Shown: in pieces, positions 15,698 through 24,509 of the stretch
Numbering within the stretch: position 1 is the stretch's first letter
How the letters are laid out: every line of letters starts with the position of its first letter
Assembly (NCBI RefSeq): GCF_004322395.1
Contig: NZ_SCTW01000086.1
Coordinates: 1-39,499, forward strand
Length of the DNA stretch: 39,499 bases
Origin: Methylobacter sp.
Lineage (GTDB): Bacteria; Pseudomonadota; Gammaproteobacteria; Methylococcales; Methylomonadaceae
Direction of reading: 5' to 3'
The notes under the pieces: generated by a model
What the model saw: the letters and a program-made list of their open reading frames with translations, nothing else
Databases searched by the model: none
What the model was told of the DNA's origin: nothing
Program-made: the position numbers and the translations under genes

Positions 15698-17647
15698 TTA
15701 ATGGCTGTGAACTTTATGCATATTCCCAGACTTACCTTTCTTGCCTTGGCTAGAAGGTAATATCTCCACCAATTCCATCATGCCGTTGTCCTCGTGGCTG
15801 ACATTATGGCAATGCTCTACCAGAGCGCCGGTGTAGTCCAAAGGTTGTTGCAGGAACTGCACTACTTCACCGTAATTGTTTAACGGGGTAGCTCCTGTCA
15901 GTCCGCCGGGGAATGAACAACCGCCATTTGTTTCGGCGACGCCGGCGCAATTAACCAGCAGGGTATCGCGCCAAACCGGGAACGGATATTTCAACTGGCC
16001 TCGCGATACCAATTGAAATGAGTTGATGTGAATGTGGAACATATGGGTATCGACAGCGCTTTGTATGGCCCATTTATCCACTTGATTCAAGGCAAGGTTG
16101 CGCTGGCTTCGGAGAGGGTTGAACACTCTGCCGTTGACTACCGAAGCGCCGCCGTCTTTGTCCGCATAGGTATTGGTGGTAAAGCCGTAGGTTACGCCCT
16201 GGGTCGGTAACTGCGGACTTTGCTCTTCGGTGATAGTCGCCGGTGCAGTCAGTTTGTTAAGCTCCGCTTGGCTGGGAACTGCCATGTTATAGACTATTTC
16301 GCTCGCGGACTCGGTTACCGATACGGTAAGAATCGGCGTTGCATTGGTATATGCCGACGCTTGGCATAATTGCCCGATTGGAAGGCCTGCGCCTGCAACT
16401 GAGGAATCATACAAACCGTAAGTGCCTGGTTTGGTGGGCGCCTTGACCATCAGGTCCAAGCGCTGTCCTGCGGCCAGAAACAGCAACTCGTTGTTCAATA
16501 TGTCATTGCCGTTAACAGGATTAGCCACAGGCGTGTTACCGATGAGTACCGGCAAGTCGGTAGTGTTTGTTGTCGGGCGTTGCAAGGCTACGCCGTCGGT
16601 CGCCAATACATAGGAGGCCGGTGAAGGCGCGGTTGTGCCGTTCAGGGGCAGAAAACACATCGGCACTACATTGCCGATGGTGCCGTTGATGACCCGCCAT
16701 AGCTGAGCCTCATTGGTGCGCATCGAAATGGAAGGCTGGAATTGCCCGTTGACCGATATGGCGTTGTTGGTGACTGTTGGGGTAGGCAAATTCGAGCCGC
16801 CGAAAGCGCAGCCTGTATTATTGCCATAAACGCTCATACAGGTAATTTGATAGGGATCTGTGGAATCGCCTTTGTGGTCTCCATCATATTGAACTTCCTG
16901 GAGCATTAAGATTTGCTCTTGGGCCGCCTTTACTGGCGGTAAGCTTTCCAATCCGTGTTTGGGGTCTTCGACAATCAACGCCCCGGCAAAGCCGTCGGCT
17001 AAATGCATGGATACCGCGCCGTGTTTGTGGGCGTGGTACCAGTAGGTGCCGGATGGGTGATTGGCGGGGATGGCGTATGAATACTTGTAATGTCCGGTTA
17101 CGCAGTTTGCCTTGCCGCTTTCCTGGCGGCATTGGCCAAGCGGGGTGAACGGGGTGTCTTGCGGGTAAATGCTGATCAATACATTGTCGCTAGGGCTGTT
17201 GGGGGATACATGCAAACCGTGCGTGTGCAGGTTGATGACATCGAAACCGTGCGGATTGGTCATGCTATGGCTGCCGTCTCCTTCGGATTCGCTGTAACTG
17301 AGGCTGTTGATCAGTTTGGCATCGAATTTGTCGCCGGGGCGGATGCGCAATGTGGGGCCAACCAGCAATCCGTTGGGCTGAGATGCAGTGGGTTTGCTGT
17401 CGGTCAGCTTAATGCCTCGTGCTTTTACTACCGGATTGGTTAAGTCCTTCGATGTCGGCGAGGGGCCGGTCAAAGTATATGCCTCGGATTTAACTTCCAG
17501 CTCAACCTTTAAAGATTTGCTTTGCGGGTCGGAGCTAACCGACTGCGGTAGCTGTAATGGTGCGCCATCGGCTAAAACGGCGAGAGGAGCAGTCATTGCT
17601 CCCATAATAGCTAAGCCCGCCAGTTTCCTTGTTGTTTTCTTTCGCAT
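15698..17647 (-). CDS. Secreted multicopper oxidase (laccase-type)
   Basis: The 649-residue protein has a signal peptide (cleavage probably after LAVLA, about residue 26). All four copper-binding motifs are present: HTHG (141-144), WYHAHKHG (203-210), HMFHIH with H535, H538 and H540, and HCHNVSHEDNGM with H612, C613, H614, H618 and the axial M623. The protein therefore should hold the type 1 and the trinuclear copper centres and oxidise a phenol, metal ion or similar substrate with oxygen in the periplasm or outside the cell. A short His-rich tail (NMHKVHSH) ends the protein. GAGAG before the ATG serves as ribosome-binding site. The gene stands alone; no copper chaperone is next to it. Confidence 0.93.
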   Translation of the reverse strand: MRKKTTRKLAGLAIMGAMTAPLAVLADGAPLQLPQSVSSDPQSKSLKVELEVKSEAYTLTGPSPTSKDLTNPVVKARGIKLTDSKPTASQPNGLLVGPTLRIRPGDKFDAKLINSLSYSESEGDGSHSMTNPHGFDVINLHTHGLHVSPNSPSDNVLISIYPQDTPFTPLGQCRQESGKANCVTGHYKYSYAIPANHPSGTYWYHAHKHGAVSMHLADGFAGALIVEDPKHGLESLPPVKAAQEQILMLQEVQYDGDHKGDSTDPYQITCMSVYGNNTGCAFGGSNLPTPTVTNNAISVNGQFQPSISMRTNEAQLWRVINGTIGNVVPMCFLPLNGTTAPSPASYVLATDGVALQRPTTNTTDLPVLIGNTPVANPVNGNDILNNELLFLAAGQRLDLMVKAPTKPGTYGLYDSSVAGAGLPIGQLCQASAYTNATPILTVSVTESASEIVYNMAVPSQAELNKLTAPATITEEQSPQLPTQGVTYGFTTNTYADKDGGASVVNGRVFNPLRSQRNLALNQVDKWAIQSAVDTHMFHIHINSFQLVSRGQLKYPFPVWRDTLLVNCAGVAETNGGCSFPGGLTGATPLNNYGEVVQFLQQPLDYTGALVEHCHNVSHEDNGMMELVEILPSSQGKKGKSGNMHKVHSH

Positions 17648-17946
17648 TTTTATTCTCTCATAGTTGTTTTTGTATTCAACCCAGCCACTAATTATTAAGG
17701 TTATCGTTATAGCTGGACGCCGTAGCGGCTAAGGTTTTTAATGAGGCATAACCACGGCGCAGGTAAGTTACCATACTTCATTAGGAATCAAAAATGCATA
17801 AAACCGCAGCTATTGCGTTATGTTATGCAGCTTTTTTGTCGGCGATTGCAAGAAAAAACAGGTGAAAATGTTAGAGCAATAACTTTGCAGCGGGAATATG
17901 TTGGGTTACGGCGCAAAAAGACGCGCCTTAGCAACTGTGTTAAAAA

Positions 17947-18390
17947 TCAAACTGTCTTTGCAAAATCAGGGTTCCATTCGCTCTCTGTTTTCGCCATGGA
18001 ATTTAGGAGAGTTAATAGTTTTCTCATGCAGGCGATAAGAGCCACCTTTTTGAGCTTACCATTGCCAAGTAGGCGCTGATAAAATTCCCTGATGGGCTTA
18101 TTAAAACTCATCGTCGCCATATAAAGCGTTGACCGGATTAGCTCCCGCCCACCAAATATGACTCTGCGTCCTGTTTTTTTTGCCACTATCCTGACAATAA
18201 GGCGCTAAACCTACCAAAGCGACAACTTCCTTATTGGACAGATTGCCCAGTTCAGGTAACTGAGTCACTAATGTTAATGCCGTTACTTCGCCAACACCTT
18301 GCACTTGCATCAATTGTTCCTTATGTCTCCCTAAGCTGTCATCGTCTTCAATATAAGTCTTGATCCCAGGGTAATCGCGCTTAAATTTTA
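17947..18390 (-). pseudogene. IS110-family transposase remnant, truncated and frameshifted
   Basis: Two minus-strand frames carry the C-terminal (transposase_20) domain of an IS110-type transposase. The first reads LMQVQGVGEVTALTLVTQ and continues to ALVGLAPYCQDSGKK; the second continues TGRRVIFGGRELIRSTLYMA through FYQRLLGNGKLKKVALIACM to ESEWNPDF. One frameshift near 18180 separates them. The N-terminal RuvC-like half is missing: upstream the homology stops near 18365, where an inverted-repeat element begins, and a TAA follows in frame near 18390. The gene is dead. The right IS end would lie just before 17947, but I cannot define it. Confidence 0.8.
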
Positions 18391-18520
18391 ATTATTTAAA
18401 ATCAATATGATATGAACTTCTATTTCGTGATTTTTTTACATTAAATCACGAAATTTGAAAGAGCCGCATCTCCAACTAATTGATTATAAAGGTCAAGATA
18501 ATTTAAGCGCGATTGCCCTG
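18367..18520. repeat. 154-base element with 21-base terminal inverted repeats
   Basis: The ends 18367-18387 and 18500-18520 are inverted copies with one mismatch in 21 (core TTAAGCGCGATTRCCCTG). Inside is a perfect 12-base hairpin, ATTTCGTGATTT (18422-18433) with AAATCACGAAAT (18443-18454). The element is AT-rich and has no open frame. It adjoins the truncated end of the IS110 remnant. It looks like a MITE, or a folded RNA-type structure. Confidence 0.55.
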
Positions 18521-18978
18521 CGTAACATCAGTTAATAATTGTAAAAATAGATTTTAAAGTATATTATCCTGACTGTTTTACTATGGATCTTAATATTTTA
18601 GCTATACTTGGGCTGAGGGGTCTGAGACTGGAGCACCGGATATGTTGGTCATATTGGAGCCGGTAAATTCTGAAAATGAGTCAGCGTTGGAGTCTGGCTA
18701 GAGTTGTATTTTGCCGTTTATTAGGATTATGAATATGGGTAAAATAGCTCGTTAGGCGGCGGAGTTTATTGAAAGGTGTGGCCTTTGAATGCCGATTATG
18801 GCTTTAGCATAGGAATTCACCCAGTCATTGCCGATCTGTTTGGGAATCCGAATTTGTTGCATCACTAAAAGAATGTGGCAACGCATTATCAAACTCTCTT
18901 GGGAACAGATGCTTTCCGTCTTTCTTAAAACCCTTAGGGTCAATAACAAATACTAATAAATGCAAAGAGAGAATCTTT
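18521..18978. other. Non-coding stretch before the hydrolase-CHAT cluster
   Basis: No convincing gene is visible in these 458 bases. A 65-codon minus-strand frame at 18752-18949 has no ribosome-binding site and no recognisable motif. The region presumably holds the promoter of the downstream cluster. The first gene has AAAGAGAGAA just before its ATG as ribosome-binding site. Remains of other mobile DNA are likely, but I cannot name them. Confidence 0.45.
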
Positions 18979-20031
18979 ATGCCTTCGCAAACGTCGAATT
19001 GCCAAGCGCGCTATGATGAGCGCATTATCCCTTTTATTACCGATGATGGCGTAGAACTAAACCTGATTAATGTCCAAGGACGGAAAGCGCCGGAAAAAGG
19101 CCCGGTCATATTGGTGCATGGTGCTGGTGTGCGCGCCTCTATATACCGGGCGCCGGTGGCGACAACCATAGTCGATGCGCTGATCGAACAGGGCTATGAT
19201 GTGTGGCTGGAAAATTGGCGGGGCAGCATCGCTTTTCCCCCGAATTTATGGACGCTGGATCAGGCGGCCCTTTACGATCATCCCAAGGCTGTAAAGACCA
19301 TTATTGCCGAAACCGGTGCGGACAAGGTCAAGGCCATCATCCATTGTCAGGGTTCGACCAGTTTTACGATGTCGGCCCTCGCGGGGCTTGTACCCGAAGT
19401 CACTACTATCGTCAGCAATGCCGTTTCCCTGCATCCGGTTGTGCCGGGCTGGTCTTCGTTCAAGCTTCAATACCTGTTACCGCTCGTCAAACTGTTTACG
19501 CAATACCTGAACCCACACTGGGGCGTTGAAGCGCCCGATCTGGCTGCAAAGCTGATTACCCTGCTGGTCAATATGACGCATCATGAATGCCATAACGCCG
19601 TTTGCAAACAGGTCAGTTTTACCTACGGCAGCGGTTTTCCCGCTTTGTGGAGCCATGAAAATCTGAATGAAGAAACCCATGAGTGGCTGAAAGAAGAATT
19701 CGGCGCCGTGCCGCTGCGTTTTTTCGAGCAGATCACCCGCTGCACTCGGCAGGGTCATCTTGTTTCCGTGGAGGGCTTCAGCGAATTGCCCGAGGATTTC
19801 ATAAAGGCCGCGCCAAAAACTGACGCCAGGTTTGCGTTCTTTGCCGGGGAGAATAACCGTTGTTTCCTGCCGGTTAGTCAGGTCAATACGTACAACTATT
19901 TTTCCGGGTTGCGCCCCAATTATCATTCGCTCCATGTGCTGCCCGGCTACGGTCATCTGGATGTGTTCATGGGCAAGAATGCGGCTCGGGATACTTTTCC
20001 TTTGATCATCGAAGAACTCAATAAAGATTAA
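18979..20031 (+). CDS. Alpha/beta hydrolase with Cys in the nucleophile position
   Basis: The 350-residue protein has no signal peptide. The oxyanion segment HGAG (47-50) follows strand VILV, and the nucleophile elbow reads IHCQGS with C123 where Ser is usual, as in dienelactone hydrolases. The catalytic His is probably H326 in PGYGHLDVF, and the acid lies near FFAGENNRC (about 285-292). Similar Cys-type hydrolases occur next to GMC (cholesterol-oxidase-like) flavoproteins in actinobacteria, and a GMC gene is three genes downstream. It is the first gene of the cluster, 57 bases before the next one. The substrate is unknown; a lipid ester or lactone is the inference. Confidence 0.8.
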   Translation: MPSQTSNCQARYDERIIPFITDDGVELNLINVQGRKAPEKGPVILVHGAGVRASIYRAPVATTIVDALIEQGYDVWLENWRGSIAFPPNLWTLDQAALYDHPKAVKTIIAETGADKVKAIIHCQGSTSFTMSALAGLVPEVTTIVSNAVSLHPVVPGWSSFKLQYLLPLVKLFTQYLNPHWGVEAPDLAAKLITLLVNMTHHECHNAVCKQVSFTYGSGFPALWSHENLNEETHEWLKEEFGAVPLRFFEQITRCTRQGHLVSVEGFSELPEDFIKAAPKTDARFAFFAGENNRCFLPVSQVNTYNYFSGLRPNYHSLHVLPGYGHLDVFMGKNAARDTFPLIIEELNKD

Positions 20032-20088
20032 TTCATAACAACAATAAACACTGCGCTAAAAATCAACGGCGCCAAGGGAGATAAGATC

Positions 20089-20961
20089 ATGTTTTGCATG
20101 CCAAAACGAATTAAACAATATGCGGGTCGCTTTTCACTGGTCGATGGCATTCCATTCAAGCTGCCCGTCGCCGCCACCAATTCACCGGCCTTGATGGCGG
20201 TATTCCCGATCAATCCGGAAAAAGCCAAGGCGTTTCTACCCAAAGGCATCCATCCCTTCCGTTTGTGGAACACCGGGTTGCTGATAGTGACCGTTATCGA
20301 TTACCGCGAGACGCCTATCGGAAAATACGTCGAATACAGCATCGCCATAGCCTGCACACATGGCGAGAAACCGGCGCCAAGATTACTGCCGGGTCTGTTC
20401 ATGAATTTCTTCAAGACCGGCCAATACGTCGTCGACTTACCGGTATCGTCCGAAATATCCGTTAAAGGCGGCAAAGGCATTTGGGGCATGCCGAAGCACC
20501 AAGGGCATCTGGATTTCAAAATCACCGATGACAAGATCAGCAGCCAGTATGACCTGGACGGCAAACTGGTGACTTATGTCGAAATAGAGCCACCGAAAAC
20601 GACCTGCATACCGGTCAAGATGCGCGCCTCCAATTACTGTTCATTCCGCGGGATGCTGATGAAGTCGGACATTCTGCTCGATACTAAATGCGGCGTCCGC
20701 CTGTTAAAAAATGCCAAAGCCCGCTTTGTCATTGGCGATCATCCCCGCTTGCAGGCCATGAAGGAGCTGGAAATCGGCGACTCTATTGCCACGGTTTTCC
20801 TGCCTTCCATTACCGGCACGCTCGATGATCATATCGAAAGCTGGTTTCTCGATTTAGATCAGTTGCCCGAAAAAGCCCCGGAAGGCTTTGAATCCGTGAT
20901 CAATCTGGGATTGAGCGAAGAATGGCTATCCCCGCCCGATGCGCCGGTTCCACCGGTATAA
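20089..20961 (+). CDS. Acetoacetate decarboxylase-like protein
   Basis: The 290-residue protein matches the acetoacetate decarboxylase fold: PVAATNSPALMAVFPINPEKAKAFLP near the start, then the segment GKGIWGMPKHQG (about 129-139), where K136 takes the place of the Schiff-base Lys, and a beta-rich second half. Start ATG 20089 has AGGGAG 9 bases upstream. Many members of this family in clusters with GMC oxidases are not true decarboxylases; they probably act on larger keto acids. The cluster neighbours suggest conversion of a lipid-like oxo compound. The reaction itself cannot be read from sequence. Confidence 0.82.
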   Translation: MFCMPKRIKQYAGRFSLVDGIPFKLPVAATNSPALMAVFPINPEKAKAFLPKGIHPFRLWNTGLLIVTVIDYRETPIGKYVEYSIAIACTHGEKPAPRLLPGLFMNFFKTGQYVVDLPVSSEISVKGGKGIWGMPKHQGHLDFKITDDKISSQYDLDGKLVTYVEIEPPKTTCIPVKMRASNYCSFRGMLMKSDILLDTKCGVRLLKNAKARFVIGDHPRLQAMKELEIGDSIATVFLPSITGTLDDHIESWFLDLDQLPEKAPEGFESVINLGLSEEWLSPPDAPVPPV

Positions 20962-20998
20962 TTTTTATGGCAATAATCAATAGGCAGGAGTAATAGTT

Positions 20999-22567
20999 AT
21001 GGCGGCACAAGCCCACATTCCTCAAGGCGCGGCGGCAGATGACAGCCGATTGCCTAAAAGGGCGCTCATTCTACCGGGAGGCGGTATGCGTTTGTCATAC
21101 GCAGCCGGCGCGTTAGCCGAAATTTTTGCGCATGACCTTAAATTTCAGCATATGGACGGTACTTCCGGAGGTTCGCTCAATCTGGCCATGCTACTTTCCG
21201 GCTTGAAGATAGATGACATCTGCGAACGCTGGCGCACCTTGAACATGCGTAAGACGATCTCTTTCCTGCCATTGGGCAATTATATCTGGCCGCCAAGATT
21301 TGTCGCCGCAGGTTCCGCAGCCGCTTTTCGTGAAAAAGTCTATCCGCATCTGGGCATCGATTTTGAAAAAATCCGCGCCGCGGAGGGCGTGCAGGGCACG
21401 TTTAACGTCTGCAACTTCGGCCAGAAAATGAATGAAGTCATCCTACACCAGGATATGATGGAGGATTTTCTGGTGGCTGGCATGTCGTTGCCCGGTACGC
21501 TGCCGCCCGTCACGATCAAGGATGCGGTTTATCTGGATTCAGGATTTATCCAGGATGCCAATTTGCTGGAGGCCGTCAAGCGCGGTGCCAATGAATTGTG
21601 GCTAGTCTGGGTTATGGGCAATATCCCAAGCTACCGAAGCGGCCCGCTGAATGCCTATGTGCAACTGCTGGAAATGAGCGCAAACGGTGCTTTGATTAAA
21701 GAACTTCAACAAATCAAGGATATTAATGCCCGCATAGCCAATGGCGAACAACTCTATGGACATCAACAACCCATCACTCTTCATCTGATTAAACCCGCGC
21801 ACCCGCTACCACTGGACTCGGCGTTGTATACGGGGGCAATCAGCCATAACGATCTGATCGAAATGGGGCGAACCGATGCGAGAGCTTATTTTAACAGCAT
21901 GAAACCGGAGGGGGTTCCGTTTGAACCTTATATACTAAAAATGACAACACAAAAAACAGGTCTTCAATTTAAAGAAACAATGAAGGGCGGTTTTTCGCTC
22001 GATGCAGTTGACCCTCGGGACGGCCAAACAAAAGGCAAGCAGGCGAATACCCAATTAGCCATGCACGCTACTGTTAGCATCGACGATATGGATGCTTTTG
22101 TTAAGGATGCCAATCATCCTGGCCACTTAACCGGCACAATCGATTTTGCGCCATTGGGTATGGGCATGGTCGCCAATACCGGTGTATTCAACCTGTTCAA
22201 GCCTACGGACGACCCGAAATTGACCTTGATGGTTTATGAGCTGGGTTTTGAACATCAGGGCGAAGCCTATTACCTGGCCGGCAGAAAGGAAGTGCGCGAT
22301 GGCTCGGTATTCAAACTGTGGCCGGAGACCACCACCTTGTATACCCAATTGCACAAGGGCGCCGATAAATCAGGGGCAATTATCGGCGCAGGCATTCTGA
22401 CCTTAGGCGCGGTTGATCTGACGAAGCTGGTGTCGACTCTGACTGTCACGCATGCCGATAGCTTCCAGGAAAAAATAAAGACACTAGGCGTTTTCAGCGG
22501 CTTCTTTATGCGGGAACTTTGGGATACGTACGTTAAGCAGGCACATAAAACCAGCGCAAAAGCCTAA
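20999..22567 (+). CDS. Patatin-like phospholipase with extra C-terminal domain
   Basis: Residues about 20-290 form a patatin domain: glycine-rich oxyanion loop GGGMR (27-31), nucleophile S56 in GTSGGS, and D180 in YLDSGFIQDAN, where the common DGG is DSG. The catalytic dyad Ser-Asp is therefore intact. The C-terminal 200 residues (from GLQFKETMKGGFSL) form a separate beta-rich region similar in feel to the domain fused to GMC oxidases in other bacteria. Patatins hydrolyse acyl chains of membrane or storage lipids. The gene has a GGAG ribosome-binding site and lies 37 bases after the decarboxylase-like gene. No signal peptide is visible, so it acts in the cytoplasm. Confidence 0.87.
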   Translation: MAAQAHIPQGAAADDSRLPKRALILPGGGMRLSYAAGALAEIFAHDLKFQHMDGTSGGSLNLAMLLSGLKIDDICERWRTLNMRKTISFLPLGNYIWPPRFVAAGSAAAFREKVYPHLGIDFEKIRAAEGVQGTFNVCNFGQKMNEVILHQDMMEDFLVAGMSLPGTLPPVTIKDAVYLDSGFIQDANLLEAVKRGANELWLVWVMGNIPSYRSGPLNAYVQLLEMSANGALIKELQQIKDINARIANGEQLYGHQQPITLHLIKPAHPLPLDSALYTGAISHNDLIEMGRTDARAYFNSMKPEGVPFEPYILKMTTQKTGLQFKETMKGGFSLDAVDPRDGQTKGKQANTQLAMHATVSIDDMDAFVKDANHPGHLTGTIDFAPLGMGMVANTGVFNLFKPTDDPKLTLMVYELGFEHQGEAYYLAGRKEVRDGSVFKLWPETTTLYTQLHKGADKSGAIIGAGILTLGAVDLTKLVSTLTVTHADSFQEKIKTLGVFSGFFMRELWDTYVKQAHKTSAKA

Positions 22568-22628
22568 ATTCAGTCCTGAATTTTTAAAATAATTTAATAA
22601 AAACAAAAAAAGTATCTGGGAGAATACG

Positions 22629-24353
22629 ATGGATATCAAATACGATTACGAAGCAATTGTCATCGGCAGTGGTTTTGGCGGGTCAATCAATACCTGCCGT
22701 TTAGCAAAAAAATGGCCTGGCAAAGTTATGCTGTTGGAACGCGGCAAGCGCTACCCCATGGGGTCTTTCCCGCGCTCTCCGCGTGGCATGGCCAACAATT
22801 TCTGGAATCTTCTGCCGGAAAAGCGCAACAGGCCGAAAAATATCGCCGACAAGGAAACGCACGGCATGTTCGATATACGCAACTTTGAACACATCGATGC
22901 CTTGGTCGGTGCAGGCTTGGGCGGCGGCTCACTGATCTATGCCAATGTCTTTCTTCAGCCCCCCGATGAAGTGTTTGACCAAAGCTGGCCGGAGACTAGC
23001 AAAAAAGAAGCTTTGCAACCATATTACGCGGTCAGCAAGAAAGTCCTGGGTGCCAGGCCTGTGCCGCAAGGTGACGATCCGCGTAGACAAGTTATACGCA
23101 CGGGCTTGTTTCAGGAATTCGCTAAGGCGGACGGCCGCGAGTCGCAATTGCTCGATATCAACGTATTCTTCGGCAATGACTTCGACAATCCGACAGATAT
23201 AGGCGTACAGGAGAAAAATCGTTACGGCGCGCTGCAAACTTCCTGCGTCTATTGCGCCGAATGCGACCTGGGCTGTAACACGCAATCGAAAAATTCGCTG
23301 GATTTGAATTATCTGCATGTTGCTGAAACGCGTTATAACGCCGCGATTAAAACCGAAGTCCTCGGTGAAAAAATAGTGCCCCTGGATGCGCAAGGCAATG
23401 AAAATTTCGCCGCCAGCGGCGAGTTCGGTTACCGGGTTTATTGGCAGGATTTGAATGATGGCCATGCGCAGCACAGCGCAGTAACCCGCCGAGTGGTGGT
23501 TTCGGCCGGCACGCTAGGCTCAAACGAGCTGCTGATGCGCTGCCGTGATGTTTACAAAACACTGCCCAATATCAGCCAAAAGCTGGGCCAGCATTTTTCA
23601 GGCAATGGGGATTTTCTCTCTTTTGTTATCGATGGCGACAAACCCGCCGACCCCAATTACGGGCCGGTCATTACCCAGGGCACCGATTATAATCTGTTCA
23701 AAAATTTCAATCGGGATCATGCCTTTATATTGGAGGATGCCAGCTACCCCAATTTTGCCGCCTGGTATACAGAAGGGCTTAAGCCCGGCTTTTCGCATTT
23801 CAGCGCCTTTATCCGAACCGCTAAAATGGCAATTGCCCGCTTCATGCAGGGCATCACCAACGGGCAGATCGGCTATGCCTTCAATGAATTGCTGAAAGGC
23901 GATCTTTCCTATACCAGCAGCGTTTTGTTGTGTATGGGCATAGATAAAAGCAACGGGGTCATGGAATTGAACGATGACGGTTTTCTGCATGTGAAATGGC
24001 CTTATAAAGACAGCATGTCCCTGTATCAGACCATCCTCGATATGGGCAACCGATTCAAGGAGTGGAGCGGGGGGAAAGCATTCATCCCCCTGCCGAATTG
24101 GTTATGGCCTATGAAAAGCAATATTACTGTCCATTCCTTGGGCGGTTGCCGTTTAGCGAATGACCCCGCGGAAGGCGTCACCAGCGCGGCAGTCGATACC
24201 TTTGGCCAGGTGTTCGGTTATACCGGCTTATATGTTGCGGATGGGGCGTTATTGCCGACGGCAGTGGGAGCCAATCCGGTTGCGACGATCTGTGCATTGT
24301 CGGAGCGCGTCGCGGAAGGTATTACCGGCATCAAACCGGATGCGGATTTATAA
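22629..24353 (+). CDS. GMC oxidoreductase, cholesterol-oxidase-like, with Cys cluster
   Basis: The 574-residue flavoprotein starts with an FAD-binding loop, IGSGFGGS (12-19), and has LLERGK (35-40) as the ribose-binding acid segment. The second half carries VHSLGGC with H502 and GANP with N549, the active-site His/Asn pair of GMC enzymes such as cholesterol oxidase. An insertion holds four Cys in the pattern C206-x2-C209-x2-C212-x3-C216, which looks like a ligand set for an iron-sulfur cluster. There is no signal peptide. It probably oxidises an alcohol group of a lipid and hands electrons to a carrier instead of oxygen; the latter is inference. It follows the patatin gene by 61 bases. Confidence 0.88.
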   Translation: MDIKYDYEAIVIGSGFGGSINTCRLAKKWPGKVMLLERGKRYPMGSFPRSPRGMANNFWNLLPEKRNRPKNIADKETHGMFDIRNFEHIDALVGAGLGGGSLIYANVFLQPPDEVFDQSWPETSKKEALQPYYAVSKKVLGARPVPQGDDPRRQVIRTGLFQEFAKADGRESQLLDINVFFGNDFDNPTDIGVQEKNRYGALQTSCVYCAECDLGCNTQSKNSLDLNYLHVAETRYNAAIKTEVLGEKIVPLDAQGNENFAASGEFGYRVYWQDLNDGHAQHSAVTRRVVVSAGTLGSNELLMRCRDVYKTLPNISQKLGQHFSGNGDFLSFVIDGDKPADPNYGPVITQGTDYNLFKNFNRDHAFILEDASYPNFAAWYTEGLKPGFSHFSAFIRTAKMAIARFMQGITNGQIGYAFNELLKGDLSYTSSVLLCMGIDKSNGVMELNDDGFLHVKWPYKDSMSLYQTILDMGNRFKEWSGGKAFIPLPNWLWPMKSNITVHSLGGCRLANDPAEGVTSAAVDTFGQVFGYTGLYVADGALLPTAVGANPVATICALSERVAEGITGIKPDADL

Positions 24354-24378
24354 CCCTCGTTTTTCTCATTTATGCTGG

Positions 24379-24418
24379 TCGTCTGTTGATTGAGCCTTTT
24401 GCACAGATCAACAGACGA
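24379..24418. promoter_or_regulatory. 12-base perfect stem between GMC and phosphoesterase genes
   Basis: TCGTCTGTTGAT (24379-24390) pairs with ATCAACAGACGA (24407-24418) over a 16-base loop. No T-run follows on the plus strand (TAAAAATT), so it is not a classical terminator. It may stabilise an mRNA end or separate expression of the two halves of the cluster. Confidence 0.5.
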
Positions 24419-24509
24419 TAAAAATTATGAATACCGAGGAACAAATGTCGGCACTCCAAATTGGCTCAGCATTTATCCCGCGGTTTTATTTCAATTTAAA
24501 GGTAGAAGT

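Noticed and set aside
17741-18079. Plus-strand open frame of 112 codons after the multicopper oxidase gene
   Set aside because: Its second half lies opposite the IS110 transposase remnant, the composition is not protein-like, and no ribosome-binding site is visible.
18752-18949. Minus-strand open frame of 65 codons before the hydrolase gene
   Set aside because: No ribosome-binding site, no recognised motif; perhaps a scrap of mobile DNA, not enough for a call.
22929-23474. Minus-strand open frame of 181 codons inside the GMC gene
   Set aside because: It lies opposite conserved flavoprotein sequence, including the Cys cluster, and has no family features.
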